Numbered from the stretch's first letter, positions 41,757 to 51,207 are shown. The stretch is DNA of 64,000 bases from Sphingopyxis sp. JAI128 (GCF_014207235.1 NZ_JACHDA010000003.1:124001-188000), one strand, 5' to 3'. Translations and numbers: made by a program. Notes: generated from the sequence alone by a model not told the origin.

Positions 41757-43496
41757 CTATTCCGCCGCCATCGCCATTTCGACGCGCTGCGGCCCGCGGA
41801 TCACGCCGCCGGGGGTCGGCCCCTGCATCGCGCCGTCCCTGAAGGTGACGACCCCCGATTTCACCGTCGCGACATAGCCGTCGGCCTTTTGCAGCAGACG
41901 CTTGCCGCCCGCGGGCAGGTCGAAGGCGAGCCACGGCTTGCCGAGCTTGAGCGCATCCATGTCGATGACATTGAGGTCGGCGAGATAGCCCGGCGCGAGG
42001 ACGCCGCGATCTTCGAGGCCATAGAGCATCGCGGTATCGCGGCACTGGCGCTTGACCGCATGTTCGAGCGCGATACGTTGGCCTTTGCGGTCGCGCACCC
42101 AATGTTGGAGCATGAAGGTCGGCGAAGCCGCGTCGCAGATCGTCCCGCAATGCGCGCCGCCATCGGACAGGCTGTTCACCGTGTCGTCGGCGGCCTGCAA
42201 ATCCTCAAGGAAATTGAGGTTGCCATCGCGATAATTCAAAATCGGGAAATAGATGAAGCCCTTGCCGTCGTCCTTCATGAGCAGGTCATAAGCATATTCG
42301 GCCGGCGAGGCCCCCGCCGCCGCAGCGCGCGCCATGATGCTTTCGTCCATCTTGGGCTCGTAATTGAAATCGGGGTCCATTTCGAACTGGACCGGCCAGC
42401 CCAGTGCGACGACTTTCAGAAAGTCGATGATGTCGCTTTCGGGCCAGATATTTTCTTCCTCGATCATCCGGGCCTTGAACGCCGGATCCCTGAGTTTTGC
42501 GAGCTGCTCTTCCCACGGCAGGTCGATGATCTCTTCCCAAGCGGGCTTGAAGCGGAAGGGATGCACCGTTCCCTGCCACGCCATGATCACGCCGTTGCCG
42601 CGCAGCGCGATCTGCGCGACGATGTTCGCGCCGCTCGCATTCTGGCGCCGCATTTCCTCGATCTGCTCCTCGAGCGGCAGTTCCTTGGCGATCGACTGGA
42701 GCGCGGCGAAGGTCACCGGCAGCCCGGTTTCGCGGCTCAAATCGCCCATCCACTGAAACTCGTTCCACTCGCGCTTCAGGTCGCTCGCCATTTCGAACAC
42801 GCCATAACCGACGCGCCCCATCGCGCGGCCGATCGCGATCAACTCCTCGGCGGTCGCGGTGGTACCGGGGACGAGCTCGCCATCGACCGACTTGTGGAGC
42901 ACGGTGCGGCTGGTCGAGAAACCGAGCGCGCCGGCACGCACGCCTTCTTCGACGATCCGCGACATTTCGGCGATGTCGGCCTCGGTCGGGATCGCGCCGG
43001 GCTTTTCGCGGTCGCCGAGCACATAGGCACGCACTGCGCCGTGCGGGACGTGGCACGCGACATCGACGGTGCGCGGCAGCTTTTCGAGCGCATCCATATA
43101 TTCGGGGAAGGTTTCCCAGTCCCACGTCATGCCCTCGGCCAATGCGGTGCCGGGGATGTCCTCGACGCCTTCCATCAGCGAAATCAGCCAGTCGTGGCGA
43201 TCGGGCTTGGCGGGCGCGAAGCCGACGCCGCAATTGCCCATCACGACCGTGGTGACGCCGTGCCAGCTCGACGGCGCCATTTCGGAGTCCCACGTCGCCT
43301 GGCCGTCATAGTGCGTGTGGACGTCGACGAAGCCGGGGGTGACGATCTTGCCGGTCGCGTCGATTTCCTCGCGGCCAGCGCCAAGCTTCTCGCCCACGGC
43401 GACGATCCGGTCGCCATCGATCGCGACGTCCGCGACAAAGGGCGCGCCGCCCGAGCCATCGACGACGGTGCCGCCGCGAATCACCAGATCATGCAT
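41757..43496 (-). CDS. N-acyl-D-amino-acid deacylase family amidohydrolase
   Basis: 579-residue metal-dependent hydrolase. The start [15 protein letters not shown], the metal site [10 protein letters not shown], the [16 protein letters not shown] motif with the bridging Cys, and the C-terminal [17 protein letters not shown] with a beta sandwich are typical of the D-aminoacylase group. The enzyme removes acyl groups from D-amino acids or cleaves similar amides. The ATG at 43496 opens the conserved domain; the frame to 43691 is not supported. A TRP-like GSGG motif closes the tail. Confidence 0.9.
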   Translation of the reverse strand: MHDLVIRGGTVVDGSGGAPFVADVAIDGDRIVAVGEKLGAGREEIDATGKIVTPGFVDVHTHYDGQATWDSEMAPSSWHGVTTVVMGNCGVGFAPAKPDRHDWLISLMEGVEDIPGTALAEGMTWDWETFPEYMDALEKLPRTVDVACHVPHGAVRAYVLGDREKPGAIPTEADIAEMSRIVEEGVRAGALGFSTSRTVLHKSVDGELVPGTTATAEELIAIGRAMGRVGYGVFEMASDLKREWNEFQWMGDLSRETGLPVTFAALQSIAKELPLEEQIEEMRRQNASGANIVAQIALRGNGVIMAWQGTVHPFRFKPAWEEIIDLPWEEQLAKLRDPAFKARMIEEENIWPESDIIDFLKVVALGWPVQFEMDPDFNYEPKMDESIMARAAAAGASPAEYAYDLLMKDDGKGFIYFPILNYRDGNLNFLEDLQAADDTVNSLSDGGAHCGTICDAASPTFMLQHWVRDRKGQRIALEHAVKRQCRDTAMLYGLEDRGVLAPGYLADLNVIDMDALKLGKPWLAFDLPAGGKRLLQKADGYVATVKSGVVTFRDGAMQGPTPGGVIRGPQRVEMAMAAE

Positions 43497-43620
43497 GTCC
43501 GTCTCCCGATTTTTTAGTTTCACAGAAAAACCTATCATCAAATTCGCGAGATGCAAATAATCGGGCGAAGGCGGCGCAATGCTGTTATACTCGCACGATA
43601 CACCAAAGGGAGTCGATGCC
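43497..43620. other. divergent promoter region
   Basis: Unusually A+T-rich for this window (tttttagtttcacagaaaaac). A TATACT box at 43586-43591 could be the -10 for the exported methyltransferase; no clear -35 partner is seen. Confidence 0.4.
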
Positions 43621-44367
43621 ATGATCCGTCCGCTTACCCTCGCCGTCCTCCTCGCCATTTCGGCGACCCCACTTGCCGCCAAGGAAAGCACCGTCAGCTA
43701 CAAGGCCGCGCTCGCCGACCCCGCGCGCCCTGCCGCCGACCGCGAGCGCGACGCCGCGCGCAAACCCGCCGACCTGCTCGCCTTTGCGCAGATTGCCCCG
43801 GACGAAAAGGTCGGCGATTTCGTCATGGGCGGCGGCTATGTCACGCGCCTGCTCGCCGCCGCGGTCGGCCCGGCGGGCAAGGTCTATGGCTTCCAGCCCG
43901 CCGAATTCATCGCCTTCAAGAAACAATATGGCGACGACCAGGCCGCGGTGGACGCCGCCTATGCCAATGTCGATGCCGTGGCGGGGCCCTTCGCCGCACC
44001 CGCCTTTCCCGAGCCGCTCGACACGATCATCACCGTGCAGAATTTCCACGATCTCTATCTGAAGCCCTTTCCCGAGGGGACGGGCGACAAGGCGAGTGCG
44101 GCCTTGTTCGCGGCGCTGAAACCCGGCGGCACGCTCGTCGTCGTCGACCATAGCGCGGCCGACGGCAGCGGCACGACCTTGTCCGACAGCCTGCACCGCA
44201 TTGACAAGGATGCGGTCGTCGCCGCGCTGACCAGCGCGGGTTTCGAGCTGGAAGCCGAAAGCGACCTTTACCGCCGCCCCGACGATCCGCGTAGCGCCAA
44301 TGTCTTCGACAAGGAAATCCGTGGCAAGACCGACCAATTCGCATTGCGCTTCCGTAAACCGGGCTGA
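43621..44367 (+). CDS. exported class I SAM methyltransferase-like protein
   Basis: 248 residues of the COG4798-like group. A signal peptide (LTLAVLLAISATPLAA-KE) is followed by a Rossmann domain: DFVMGGGYVTRLLAAAVGPAGKVYGFQ (SAM loop), IITVQNFHDLYL, AALKPGGTLVVVDHSA, and a late lid with RFRKPG. SAM is cytoplasmic, so an exported methyltransferase is odd; it may have lost methylation and bind another ligand. The ATG at 43621 opens the signal peptide. Confidence 0.82.
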   Translation: MIRPLTLAVLLAISATPLAAKESTVSYKAALADPARPAADRERDAARKPADLLAFAQIAPDEKVGDFVMGGGYVTRLLAAAVGPAGKVYGFQPAEFIAFKKQYGDDQAAVDAAYANVDAVAGPFAAPAFPEPLDTIITVQNFHDLYLKPFPEGTGDKASAALFAALKPGGTLVVVDHSAADGSGTTLSDSLHRIDKDAVVAALTSAGFELEAESDLYRRPDDPRSANVFDKEIRGKTDQFALRFRKPG

Positions 44368-44392
44368 CCGGGTGCGGCCCTTCTCCCGACGT

Positions 44393-44470
44393 CGTCATCC
44401 CCGCGAAAGCGGGGATCGGGCGCGTGCGCCGGCTAACCGCTACCGAGTTCCCGCTTTCGCGAGGATGACG
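44393..44470. repeat. long inverted repeat between convergent genes (family B)
   Basis: 21-base arms (left 44393-44413, CGTCATCCCCGCGAAAGCGG; right 44450-44470, CCGCTTTCGCGAGGATGACG) with a single mismatch. Lies between the methyltransferase and regulator 3' ends. The outer CGTCATCC/GGATGACG half is shared with family A; the inner part differs. No T tract. Confidence 0.8.
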
Positions 44471-44512
44471 AATATCGGGTACGGCAACTGACCACCCCAA
44501 AGCCGTCTCCCG

Positions 44513-45238
44513 TCAAAGCGAAGAGGTTTCCGGGCGCGAGCGGAGCGTATATCCCACGCCCTTGACCGTGTGCAGCATGGGCCAGGCGAACCCCCGGTCG
44601 ACCTTGGCACGCAACCGCGACATATGCACCTCGACCCGGTTGGTGCCGGGATCGAAATCGAGCCGCCACACCGCACGGAGCAGCGCATCGCGCGACAGCG
44701 GCCGATCGGGCACGCGCGCAAGATTGGCGAGCAGGTCGAATTCGCGAAGCGGCAGGCGGATCAACCGCCCCGCGCGTTCGACGCGGCGATCGATCAGGTC
44801 GATGCGCAATTCGCCCTCTCCGAGCTGGCCGGCAGCGATGCGACTGCGTCGCAACAGGCTGGCGACCCGGGCCTGCACTTCGGGCAGATTGCCGGTCCAG
44901 CCGACGGCATCGTCAGCCCCGGCGCAGAGCGCCACCATCCGGTCGTCGAGCGAATCGCGATCCGACACCACGATCAACGGCCGCCGTCCGGCGATCGACC
45001 GCGCGAGGCGAACGAATTGAAAGGGCTCCTGCCAATCGAGAAAGGGGTTGATCAGGAGCAGGTCGAAACAGGCATCGACCCAGGGGCGGAGGCCATTCGC
45101 CTGCGGCGGCAGGATTTGAACGCGGCAACCCACGGCTTCGATGGCAAGGCAAAGCTGCTCGGCCCGCGCCGTCCACGGATGATATATGGCGACGAGCAAC
45201 GTCCTGTCGTCCTGCCCGGCGCGATCCGCTGATGCCAT
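44513..45238 (-). CDS. OmpR-type response regulator with degenerate receiver domain
   Basis: 241 residues. The C-terminal winged helix (about 145-235) is intact: RLIRLPLREFDLLANLARVPDRPLS, LLRAVWRLDFDPGTNRVEVHMSRLRAKVD and HTVKGVGYTLR. The N-terminal receiver-like fold (about 8-120) lacks the acidic pair of strand 1, and the phospho-acceptor site reads DLLLINPFLD with Asn where Asp is expected; the switch Lys is also missing. It probably works without phosphorylation. The start at 45238 has a G-rich upstream stretch; an ATG at 45265 is an alternative. Confidence 0.85.
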   Translation of the reverse strand: MASADRAGQDDRTLLVAIYHPWTARAEQLCLAIEAVGCRVQILPPQANGLRPWVDACFDLLLINPFLDWQEPFQFVRLARSIAGRRPLIVVSDRDSLDDRMVALCAGADDAVGWTGNLPEVQARVASLLRRSRIAAGQLGEGELRIDLIDRRVERAGRLIRLPLREFDLLANLARVPDRPLSRDALLRAVWRLDFDPGTNRVEVHMSRLRAKVDRGFAWPMLHTVKGVGYTLRSRPETSSL

Positions 45239-45325
45239 TCCCGACCCCCGTCGCCGACGCAACATCCTGTCGCCTCGCCGCCCCACCGGCATTGCACCGC
45301 CTTTCGGCTGTGCTAACCCTAGGCC

Positions 45326-46858
45326 ATGACCAGTATCGAAATGCTTGATGGCGATTTCGCCACCCTGTCCGACCTTGTTCGCGCCCATGCGGCGGAGCGC
45401 CCCGATGCCGTAGCGGCTGCCGACCCGGTGCGGCGGCTGAGCTGGTCCGAACTGGACCAATTGACCGACCGAATCGCCGCGCGCCTCCAGCAGGACGGTT
45501 TCCGGAAAGGGGACCGCACGGCGATTGCTGGACTGAACAGCGTCGAACAGATGGCGGTGATCCTGGGCACGCTGCGCGCGGGCGGCGTCGCAGGGCTCGT
45601 CACCAACAGCGCGACCGGCGAGCAAATGGCGGCGATGATCGCCGACACCGGCGCGCGCCACCTGTTCCTCGACGGCGCGGCCAAGGCGAGCCTTGAAGGG
45701 CAAATGATCACCGCGAGCGAGCTGATCGCGATGGACGGCGGCGACGCGGGAACGCCGCTCGATGCCTGGCTGTCATTGGCGGGTGCCAGGCCGGCGCCGG
45801 TCGATATCCGGCCCGAGGACGGGTTTAACATCATCTATTCGTCGGGGACGACGGGAACGCCAAAGGGCATCGTCCACAGCCATGCGATGCGCTGGCAGCA
45901 TATCCTGCGCGGCGCCCCGGCCTATGGCCCCAATGCGGTGACGATCCTGTCGACGCCGCTTTATTCGAACACGACGATGGCGAGCTTCCTGCCGACGGTC
46001 GGGTCGGGCGGGCAGGTCGTGCTGATGAAGAAATTCGACGCGCGTGGCTTTCTCGAACTCGCGGCGCGCGAGCGTGCGACAAATTGCATGCTGGTGCCGG
46101 TGCAATATCGCCGGATCATGGCGCTCGACGATTTCGGCGATTTCGACCTGTCGAGTTTCGTGGTCAAATATTGCACTTCGGCGCCTTTCCCGGCGGCCCT
46201 GAAGGCCGATGTCCTGCAACGCTGGCCCGGCGGGCTGGTCGAAATTTACGGGATGACCGAGGGCGGCGCGGCGTTCATCCTCGAGGCGCATCAATTTCCC
46301 GACAAGCTTCACACCGTCGGCAAGCCCGCGCCGGGGCATATCGCAAAGGTGATCGACGAAGAGGGCAAGGAATTGCCGCAGGGTTCGGTGGGCGAAGTCG
46401 TCGGCCGCAGCCCAGCGATGATGACCGGATATAACAACCGCCCCGACGCGACCAAGGCGATGCACTGGTACGATGCGGAAGGAAATCTCTTCTATCGCCA
46501 CGGAGACATCGGGCGGATCGACGAAGACGGGTTCCTGACGCTGATGGACCGCGCGAAGGACATGATCATTTCGGGCGGCTTCAACATCTTCCCGAGCGAC
46601 CTCGAAGCCATATTGATCGCCGACGACCGCGTCGTCGAAGCCGCCGTTGTCGGCATGCCGAGCGAAGAGTGGGGCGAGACGCCGGTGGCGTTCGTCGTGC
46701 TGAAACCCGGCGCCGATGCGGAAAATATCCGCGCCGACTGCAACGCCAAGGTTGGAAAGACCCAGCGCCTGAGCGCCATTGCTGTGGTGGACGAATTGCC
46801 GCGCAGCCCGATCGGGAAGGTGCTGAAGCGCGAATTGCGCGACGCCTATGCTACGTGA
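45326..46858 (+). CDS. acyl-CoA synthetase (AMP-forming)
   Basis: 510 residues of the ANL superfamily. The adenylate-binding loop IIYSSGTTGTPKGIVHSHAM, the YGMTEGGA motif, the RHGDIGRIDEDGFLTLMDRAKDMIISGG hinge region and the catalytic Lys in RSPIGKVLKREL are all present. The enzyme activates a carboxylic acid to an acyl-CoA; the substrate cannot be fixed. The 3' end overlaps the small lipoprotein gene by one base (TGATG). Confidence 0.93.
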   Translation: MTSIEMLDGDFATLSDLVRAHAAERPDAVAAADPVRRLSWSELDQLTDRIAARLQQDGFRKGDRTAIAGLNSVEQMAVILGTLRAGGVAGLVTNSATGEQMAAMIADTGARHLFLDGAAKASLEGQMITASELIAMDGGDAGTPLDAWLSLAGARPAPVDIRPEDGFNIIYSSGTTGTPKGIVHSHAMRWQHILRGAPAYGPNAVTILSTPLYSNTTMASFLPTVGSGGQVVLMKKFDARGFLELAARERATNCMLVPVQYRRIMALDDFGDFDLSSFVVKYCTSAPFPAALKADVLQRWPGGLVEIYGMTEGGAAFILEAHQFPDKLHTVGKPAPGHIAKVIDEEGKELPQGSVGEVVGRSPAMMTGYNNRPDATKAMHWYDAEGNLFYRHGDIGRIDEDGFLTLMDRAKDMIISGGFNIFPSDLEAILIADDRVVEAAVVGMPSEEWGETPVAFVVLKPGADAENIRADCNAKVGKTQRLSAIAVVDELPRSPIGKVLKRELRDAYAT

Positions 46859-47334
46859 TGTCGACGGCATCTGAAAGCCGGGCGTTGCGGCATTCGCAGG
46901 CGACGAAAGCAGTGGCGGTCAGGTTGTTGGTCTTCGCCGTTGCGGCGGCTCTCGCCGGGTGTGGCAGTTCGACTGCATCCCCGGCTCCGACGACGAACGA
47001 AGTCGAGACGGCATTGATCAGGCGCGCGGGCGTCGGATGGGATAAGGCCTGGAAGGCTCAATGTCCGCAACATAGACTCGATTGGCTGGCTCCCGGCGTC
47101 GAGTCCGATCTTCTCGATGATTTCGGTCGGCAGCCGGATTCGCGCGCGGGTGCAAACGATGATCGGTTCGACGACAGTCCCAAATTTTGCGGGACCGATG
47201 AGCGATGGGGTCGGTCGTGCGACGTCGTGGCCAGGAAGCGCGCTTTACATAAGATGGGAGCCCTCACCGATTTCGCGAAATTCGCTTGCGCCCGCATGGT
47301 TTGCACCGGGCAATCGGACTGCCATCAACCTTAA
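46858..47334 (+). CDS. Cys-rich lipoprotein of unknown function
   Basis: 158 residues, no family recognised. A basic N-terminus and hydrophobic stretch end in the lipobox LAGC near residue 38; the mature part has a further six cysteines (QCPQH, KFCGTD, RSCDVV, FACARMVCTG, SDCHQP), enough for three disulfides. Less GC-rich and less codon-biased than its neighbours. Translationally coupled to the acyl-CoA synthetase by TGATG, though a shared role is doubtful. It could be a recent arrival. Confidence 0.65.
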   Translation: MSTASESRALRHSQATKAVAVRLLVFAVAAALAGCGSSTASPAPTTNEVETALIRRAGVGWDKAWKAQCPQHRLDWLAPGVESDLLDDFGRQPDSRAGANDDRFDDSPKFCGTDERWGRSCDVVARKRALHKMGALTDFAKFACARMVCTGQSDCHQP

Positions 47335-47378
47335 GGTCGGGATGACGGCAACAGGTCGCAAGCGGCTCTGTCGATCAT

Positions 47379-47447
47379 CGTCATCCCGGACCCGATCCGG
47401 GCTCCTGATTTCAGCGCCGCGGATCGCGGATCAAATCGGGAATGACG
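47379..47447. repeat. palindromic intergenic repeat, family A copy 3
   Basis: About 69 bases: CGTCATCCCGGACCCGATCC at the left and GATCAAATCGGGAATGACG at the right. It lies between the Cys-rich lipoprotein gene and the MBL hydrolase gene. The inner segment (TTTCAGCGCCGCGGATCGC) differs from the other copies, so arms are conserved and loop is not. Confidence 0.78.
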
Positions 47448-47498
47448 AGGGGATGGCAATATTCAGACTTACCCCGAGCCGCGTCTTCTACCGCCGCA

Positions 47499-48638
47499 TC
47501 ATGCGACGCCGTGATACCACCAGACGCCGCCGCGATCCTCGCGCTGCACCCGCCCTTCGACCTCGAGCCGTTTAAGATGCGCGAGCGCCTCGCCCGTCGC
47601 GAGGCCGCGGTTATGCTCCCCGATCGGGCGGTTGAAGAGCAGTGGAAAGGCGTCGACCGCGCGCATCGGCGCCTTCGCCGCGGCTTCGGCGAGGTTATAG
47701 AGCCGCATCCGATGCTCGTCGCGCAGCGCCATCAACCGGACGTGCAGCCCCTCGAACGGCTCGCCATGCGCGGGACACACGATGACGTCGGCTGGTATCG
47801 TCGCGATCAGCTTGTCGATCGACGCCAGCCATTCGCCGAGTGGATCGGCATCGGGTTCGGTGATGTTGACCGACACGTTCGAACTGATCCGCGGCAGCAC
47901 CTGATCGCCCGACACGAGCACGCCCTCGCGCTCGTTCCACAGGCACGCATGTTCGGGGCTATGTCCCGACCCGGTCACGACGCGCCATCGGTGCGTCCCC
48001 ATGTCGAGCGTCTCGCCGTCGCGGATCCGCACATAGGAGCGCGGCAGGGCGAAAATCATGCGCCGGAACATGTTCCAGCCGTGCGAACGCTGGGCTTCGA
48101 TCGCATCTTCGTCCCAGCCCGCGGCGCGCGACTGGGCGAGCACCTCGTCGGGTGCGGTGTCGGAGGAATCGGCGATGATCGCCCGCGCGGTCAGCATCTC
48201 GCCGCGCGTCATCCACAACTTCACTTGCTGTTTCTTCGCGATCCAGCCGGCGAGGCCGATATGGTCGGGGTGCAGGTGGGTGCCGATGACGCGGGTGATG
48301 CGCTTGCCGTCGAGCGCACCGGCATAGAGCGCCTTCCACGCGTCGGAACACATCGTCAGGCAGATGCCGGTATCGACCACCGCGATACCGTCCCCCCGGT
48401 CGTCGGCGTCGTCGAGCAGCCAGCTGTTGATATGGCCGAGCGAGCCCGGCATCGGGATGCGCGCCCAGCTGATCCCGTTCGCGATGCGGATCGTTTCGCC
48501 CGCCCCCGGCGCCGCGTCGCCCCACGGATAGGTCAGGCCCGCGTGACTGGTCGCGGTGAAGCTGTCGTCCTGGGTCAGCGAAGCGTCCGGCGACCCGCTG
48601 GCCGCCGGGATATGATCCTCATCGCGCGCCGCCGCCAC
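47499..48638 (-). CDS. metallo-beta-lactamase fold hydrolase
   Basis: 379 residues. The zinc motif THLHPDHIGLAGW (HxHxDH) lies near residue 128; further ligands are in GSGHSPEHACLW, SGDQVLP and VCPAHGEPF. A small winged-helix-like C-terminus (ALAHLKRLEVEGRVQREDRGG) matches the lactamase_B/BLACT_WH group that hydrolyses thioesters or nucleotides. The start is taken as GTG at 48638, 4 bases after the trcR stop; upstream codons lie within trcR. Confidence 0.9.
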   Translation of the reverse strand: MAAARDEDHIPAASGSPDASLTQDDSFTATSHAGLTYPWGDAAPGAGETIRIANGISWARIPMPGSLGHINSWLLDDADDRGDGIAVVDTGICLTMCSDAWKALYAGALDGKRITRVIGTHLHPDHIGLAGWIAKKQQVKLWMTRGEMLTARAIIADSSDTAPDEVLAQSRAAGWDEDAIEAQRSHGWNMFRRMIFALPRSYVRIRDGETLDMGTHRWRVVTGSGHSPEHACLWNEREGVLVSGDQVLPRISSNVSVNITEPDADPLGEWLASIDKLIATIPADVIVCPAHGEPFEGLHVRLMALRDEHRMRLYNLAEAAAKAPMRAVDAFPLLFNRPIGEHNRGLATGEALAHLKRLEVEGRVQREDRGGVWWYHGVA

Positions 48639-48642
48639 GACG

Positions 48643-49305
48643 TCAGGCTTCGCCGTCGGCTTCGGCTTCCTCGGCCGCACGCGCTTCGGCGGCTGCGGTG
48701 CGTTCGGCGCGTAGTTCTTCGAGCAACGCCTCGCGGTCACCCTCGAACCGGCTGTCCTCGGGCGCCTTGATTCCGGCCTTCTTCGCGGCCTTGGCAACGA
48801 GCGCGTCGAGTTCGCGCTGCGAGCAGAGGCCGAGCGTTACCGGATCCTTGGGCACGATGTTCGCGCTGTTCCAGTGGCTGCGGTCGCGAATTGCGCCGAT
48901 GGTGTTGCGCGTAGTGCCGATCAGCTTGCCGATCGCGCCGTCCGACACTTCGGGATGGTTCTTCAGGATCCACGCGATGCCGTCGGGCTTGTCCTGCCGC
49001 TTGCTGACCGGGGTATAGCGCGGGCCGCGCGTGCGGCGGATCGTATCCTGCGCCTGCACGCTCATCTTGAGCTTGTAGTTCGGGTCCTTCTGGCCCTTTT
49101 CGATTTCCTCCATCGACAACTCGTGCGCGCGGACAGGGTCGCGGCCGGTATATTTGGTCGCGGCGGTCTCGTCGGCGATGGCCTGCACTTCGAGGATGTG
49201 GATGCCGCAATATTCGGCGATCTGGGCAAAGGTCAGACCGGTGTTGTCGACCAGCCAGGCGGCGGTCGCGTGCGGCATCAGCGGGGTCGGATTGGCGTTG
49301 GCCAT
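48643..49305 (-). CDS. trcR: cell cycle transcriptional regulator TrcR (DUF1013)
   Basis: 220 residues; nearly identical in layout to the alphaproteobacterial DUF1013 family: PLMPHATAAWLVDNTGLTFAQIAEYCGIH, then DPVRAHELSMEEIEKGQKDP, PDGIAWILKNHPEVSDGAIGKLIGTTRNTI, the latter an HTH. In Caulobacter the family is tied to cell-cycle transcription. The tail is Ala/Glu-rich. TTGGAG lies 8 bases before the ATG, and a GC-rich hairpin with T-rich flank lies just above it. Confidence 0.93.
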   Translation of the reverse strand: MANANPTPLMPHATAAWLVDNTGLTFAQIAEYCGIHILEVQAIADETAATKYTGRDPVRAHELSMEEIEKGQKDPNYKLKMSVQAQDTIRRTRGPRYTPVSKRQDKPDGIAWILKNHPEVSDGAIGKLIGTTRNTIGAIRDRSHWNSANIVPKDPVTLGLCSQRELDALVAKAAKKAGIKAPEDSRFEGDREALLEELRAERTAAAEARAAEEAEADGEA

Positions 49306-49324
49306 GGCGAAACACTCCAAGCGG

Positions 49325-49356
49325 AAATAATAAGGGCCGCCCCTCGCGGGGCGGCC
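49325..49356 (-). terminator. hairpin with T-rich flank ahead of trcR
   Basis: Arms GGCCGCCCC (49335-49343) and GGGGCGGCC (49348-49356), loop 4. On the minus strand it is followed by CTTATTATTT. It could end the upstream lipoprotein transcript or, since it lies only 30 bases before the trcR ATG, act as a leader attenuator. Confidence 0.6.
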
Positions 49357-49448
49357 GTTCGGCGGTTGATGTAGACCCGTTTGGCCGGTGGAGCAAGCGC
49401 GAAGGGCGCTCGGGCGCCGCTCAGGCTGCGCCCAAGCGCCAGCGGCGC

Positions 49449-50015
49449 TTACGGACCGCACTGCCACAGCCCCGCGAAGACGCGCTGCGCGCCGTCGGCG
49501 CGGTCGGCGGTCAGCGTCGCCGGGCGCGGCGGCGATTCGCCTCCGCCCGCCGCCGGACCGACAAGCGCGACGCGAAGCTCGAGCCCCTTGGCGAAGAATT
49601 TGGTGCCCTTCGCCATCGCGTCGAAGCCGCCATTGGCCGATATCGGTTCGACCGTGTCGCCCACCTTGACGATTCCGCGCGACGGGTCCTGCGACGCGAC
49701 GTCGCCCTGCGCGAGCAGGATCGGCCGCGCGCCCTCTGCATCGGCGAAGATGCAGGCGAGTTCCCCCTTCAGCTTGGCGCCGCCGACATCCGCTTCGGTC
49801 AACGCGGCGAGCTCGATCGGCGAGCCGTCGCCGCCGCGCGTCGGGACGTCGGTCGGCTTGATCGCGGGCGGCGGCATATTGGCCGCCTTGCCATCGACAG
49901 CGACCTCGCCGTCGTGGGAAGCGGTCGGCGTTTTGTCGGTTTCGGCGGGCTGCGAACAGGCGGCGAGGGCAAGCGAAAGAGCGGTGGCGGGAAGAAACAA
50001 ACTGCGCATATTCAT
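49449..50015 (-). CDS. small lipoprotein of unknown function
   Basis: 188 residues. Lipobox LAAC near residue 20; the mature region starts with a polar Thr/Ala stretch and has a beta-rich centre (KLKGELACIFADAEGARPILLAQGDVASQ) ending in LWQCGP, whose two cysteines may pair. No family is recognised. It is a lone gene between trcR and the quinone oxidoreductase. Confidence 0.7.
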   Translation of the reverse strand: MNMRSLFLPATALSLALAACSQPAETDKTPTASHDGEVAVDGKAANMPPPAIKPTDVPTRGGDGSPIELAALTEADVGGAKLKGELACIFADAEGARPILLAQGDVASQDPSRGIVKVGDTVEPISANGGFDAMAKGTKFFAKGLELRVALVGPAAGGGESPPRPATLTADRADGAQRVFAGLWQCGP

Positions 50016-50084
50016 CGGGAGAATTTATCCTTTTGATTGCCCCCGCATGGCTAACCGTCGAAAATGGCAAGCCGTTCCCTCGGC

Positions 50085-51065
50085 TCATCCCACCATGAGC
50101 ACGATCTTTCCCACATGCGCGCCTGCCTGCATGCGCGTATGCGCCGCGGCGGCTTCGACGAGAGGGAAGGCCTGATCCATTGCAGGCCTCCACCCACCGT
50201 CGGCAAGGCGAGGCCACAAAGTACGATGGATTTCGTCGGCAAGCAGCGCCTTGAACTCCGCGCTCCGCGCGCGCAGCGTCGAACCCGTCAGCGTCAGCCG
50301 GCGGCGCATCACGTCGGCGATGTCGATTTCGACCTTCATTCCGCGCTGGAATGCGATCGTCACGTGCCGCCCGTCCTCGGTCAGACAGGCGAGGTTGCGC
50401 GGCAGATAATCGCCGCCGACCATATCGAGCACGACGTCGACGCCTTTGTCGCCAGTAAAGTCTTTCACCGCCTCGACATAGTCCGCGCTCGAATAATCGA
50501 TGGCGAGGTCGGCGCCGAGCGCGGTCGCGGCGGCGCATTTGTCCGCGCTGCCACAGGTCACGATGATCTTGATATCGAACAATTTGCAGAGACCGATCGC
50601 GGTCGTGCCGATGCCACTGGTGCCGCCGTGGACCAATACCGTTTCACCCCCGCGAACATAGCCGCGCTCGAACAGATTGTGCCATACCGTGAACACGGTT
50701 TCGGGGAGCGCCGCGGCCTCGGCCATCGAAAAGCCCACCGGCACCGGCAGGCAGCTGCCGACTGGTGCGACGCAATATTCGGCATAGCCCCCGCCCGCGA
50801 CGAGCGCGCAAACCGCCTGCCCCAGAAGCTCCGGATCGCCGCCCGGTCCGACGGCGACGACAGTCCCGGCAATTTCCAGTCCCGGCAGGTCGGACGCGCC
50901 CGGCGGCGGCGGATAATGGCCCATGCGCTGCAGCACATCGGGGCGGTTCACACCCGCAGCGGCGACGCGTATCAGCGCCTCGCCCGGCGCCGGCTGCGGC
51001 ACTGGCCGCGTCTCCGGCTGCAAGACGTCTGGCCCGCCCGGCGCGCTGATGGCGATGGCGGTCAT
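50085..51065 (-). CDS. NAD(P)H quinone oxidoreductase (PIG3/QOR-type)
   Basis: 326-residue zinc-free medium-chain reductase. The blocks MTAIAISAPGGPDVLQ, AAAGVNRPDVLQRMGHYPPPPGASD, the substrate-site NLFERGYVRGGETVLVHGGTSGIGTTAI and the SLRARSAEFKAL tail match the TP53I3-like family, which reduces quinones with NADPH. The ATG at 51065 gives this standard N-terminus; the in-frame extension to 51362 is not conserved. Confidence 0.95.
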   Translation of the reverse strand: MTAIAISAPGGPDVLQPETRPVPQPAPGEALIRVAAAGVNRPDVLQRMGHYPPPPGASDLPGLEIAGTVVAVGPGGDPELLGQAVCALVAGGGYAEYCVAPVGSCLPVPVGFSMAEAAALPETVFTVWHNLFERGYVRGGETVLVHGGTSGIGTTAIGLCKLFDIKIIVTCGSADKCAAATALGADLAIDYSSADYVEAVKDFTGDKGVDVVLDMVGGDYLPRNLACLTEDGRHVTIAFQRGMKVEIDIADVMRRRLTLTGSTLRARSAEFKALLADEIHRTLWPRLADGGWRPAMDQAFPLVEAAAAHTRMQAGAHVGKIVLMVG

Positions 51066-51207
51066 GCTCGATGGCAAGCTGGTCACTTCGGAAAATCCCC
51101 CACTGGTCCTGTCATTCCCCATCCCCTGCCCCGCCTTATTGACAGCGCTGCGACACGGGTCAACAGTCGCGCGCCCAAATTGGCAACAGGGACCAAAAGG
51201 ATACGCC

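Noticed and set aside
47442..48770. 442-codon plus-strand frame
   Set aside because: Antisense to the MBL hydrolase, which shows the HxHxDH zinc motif.
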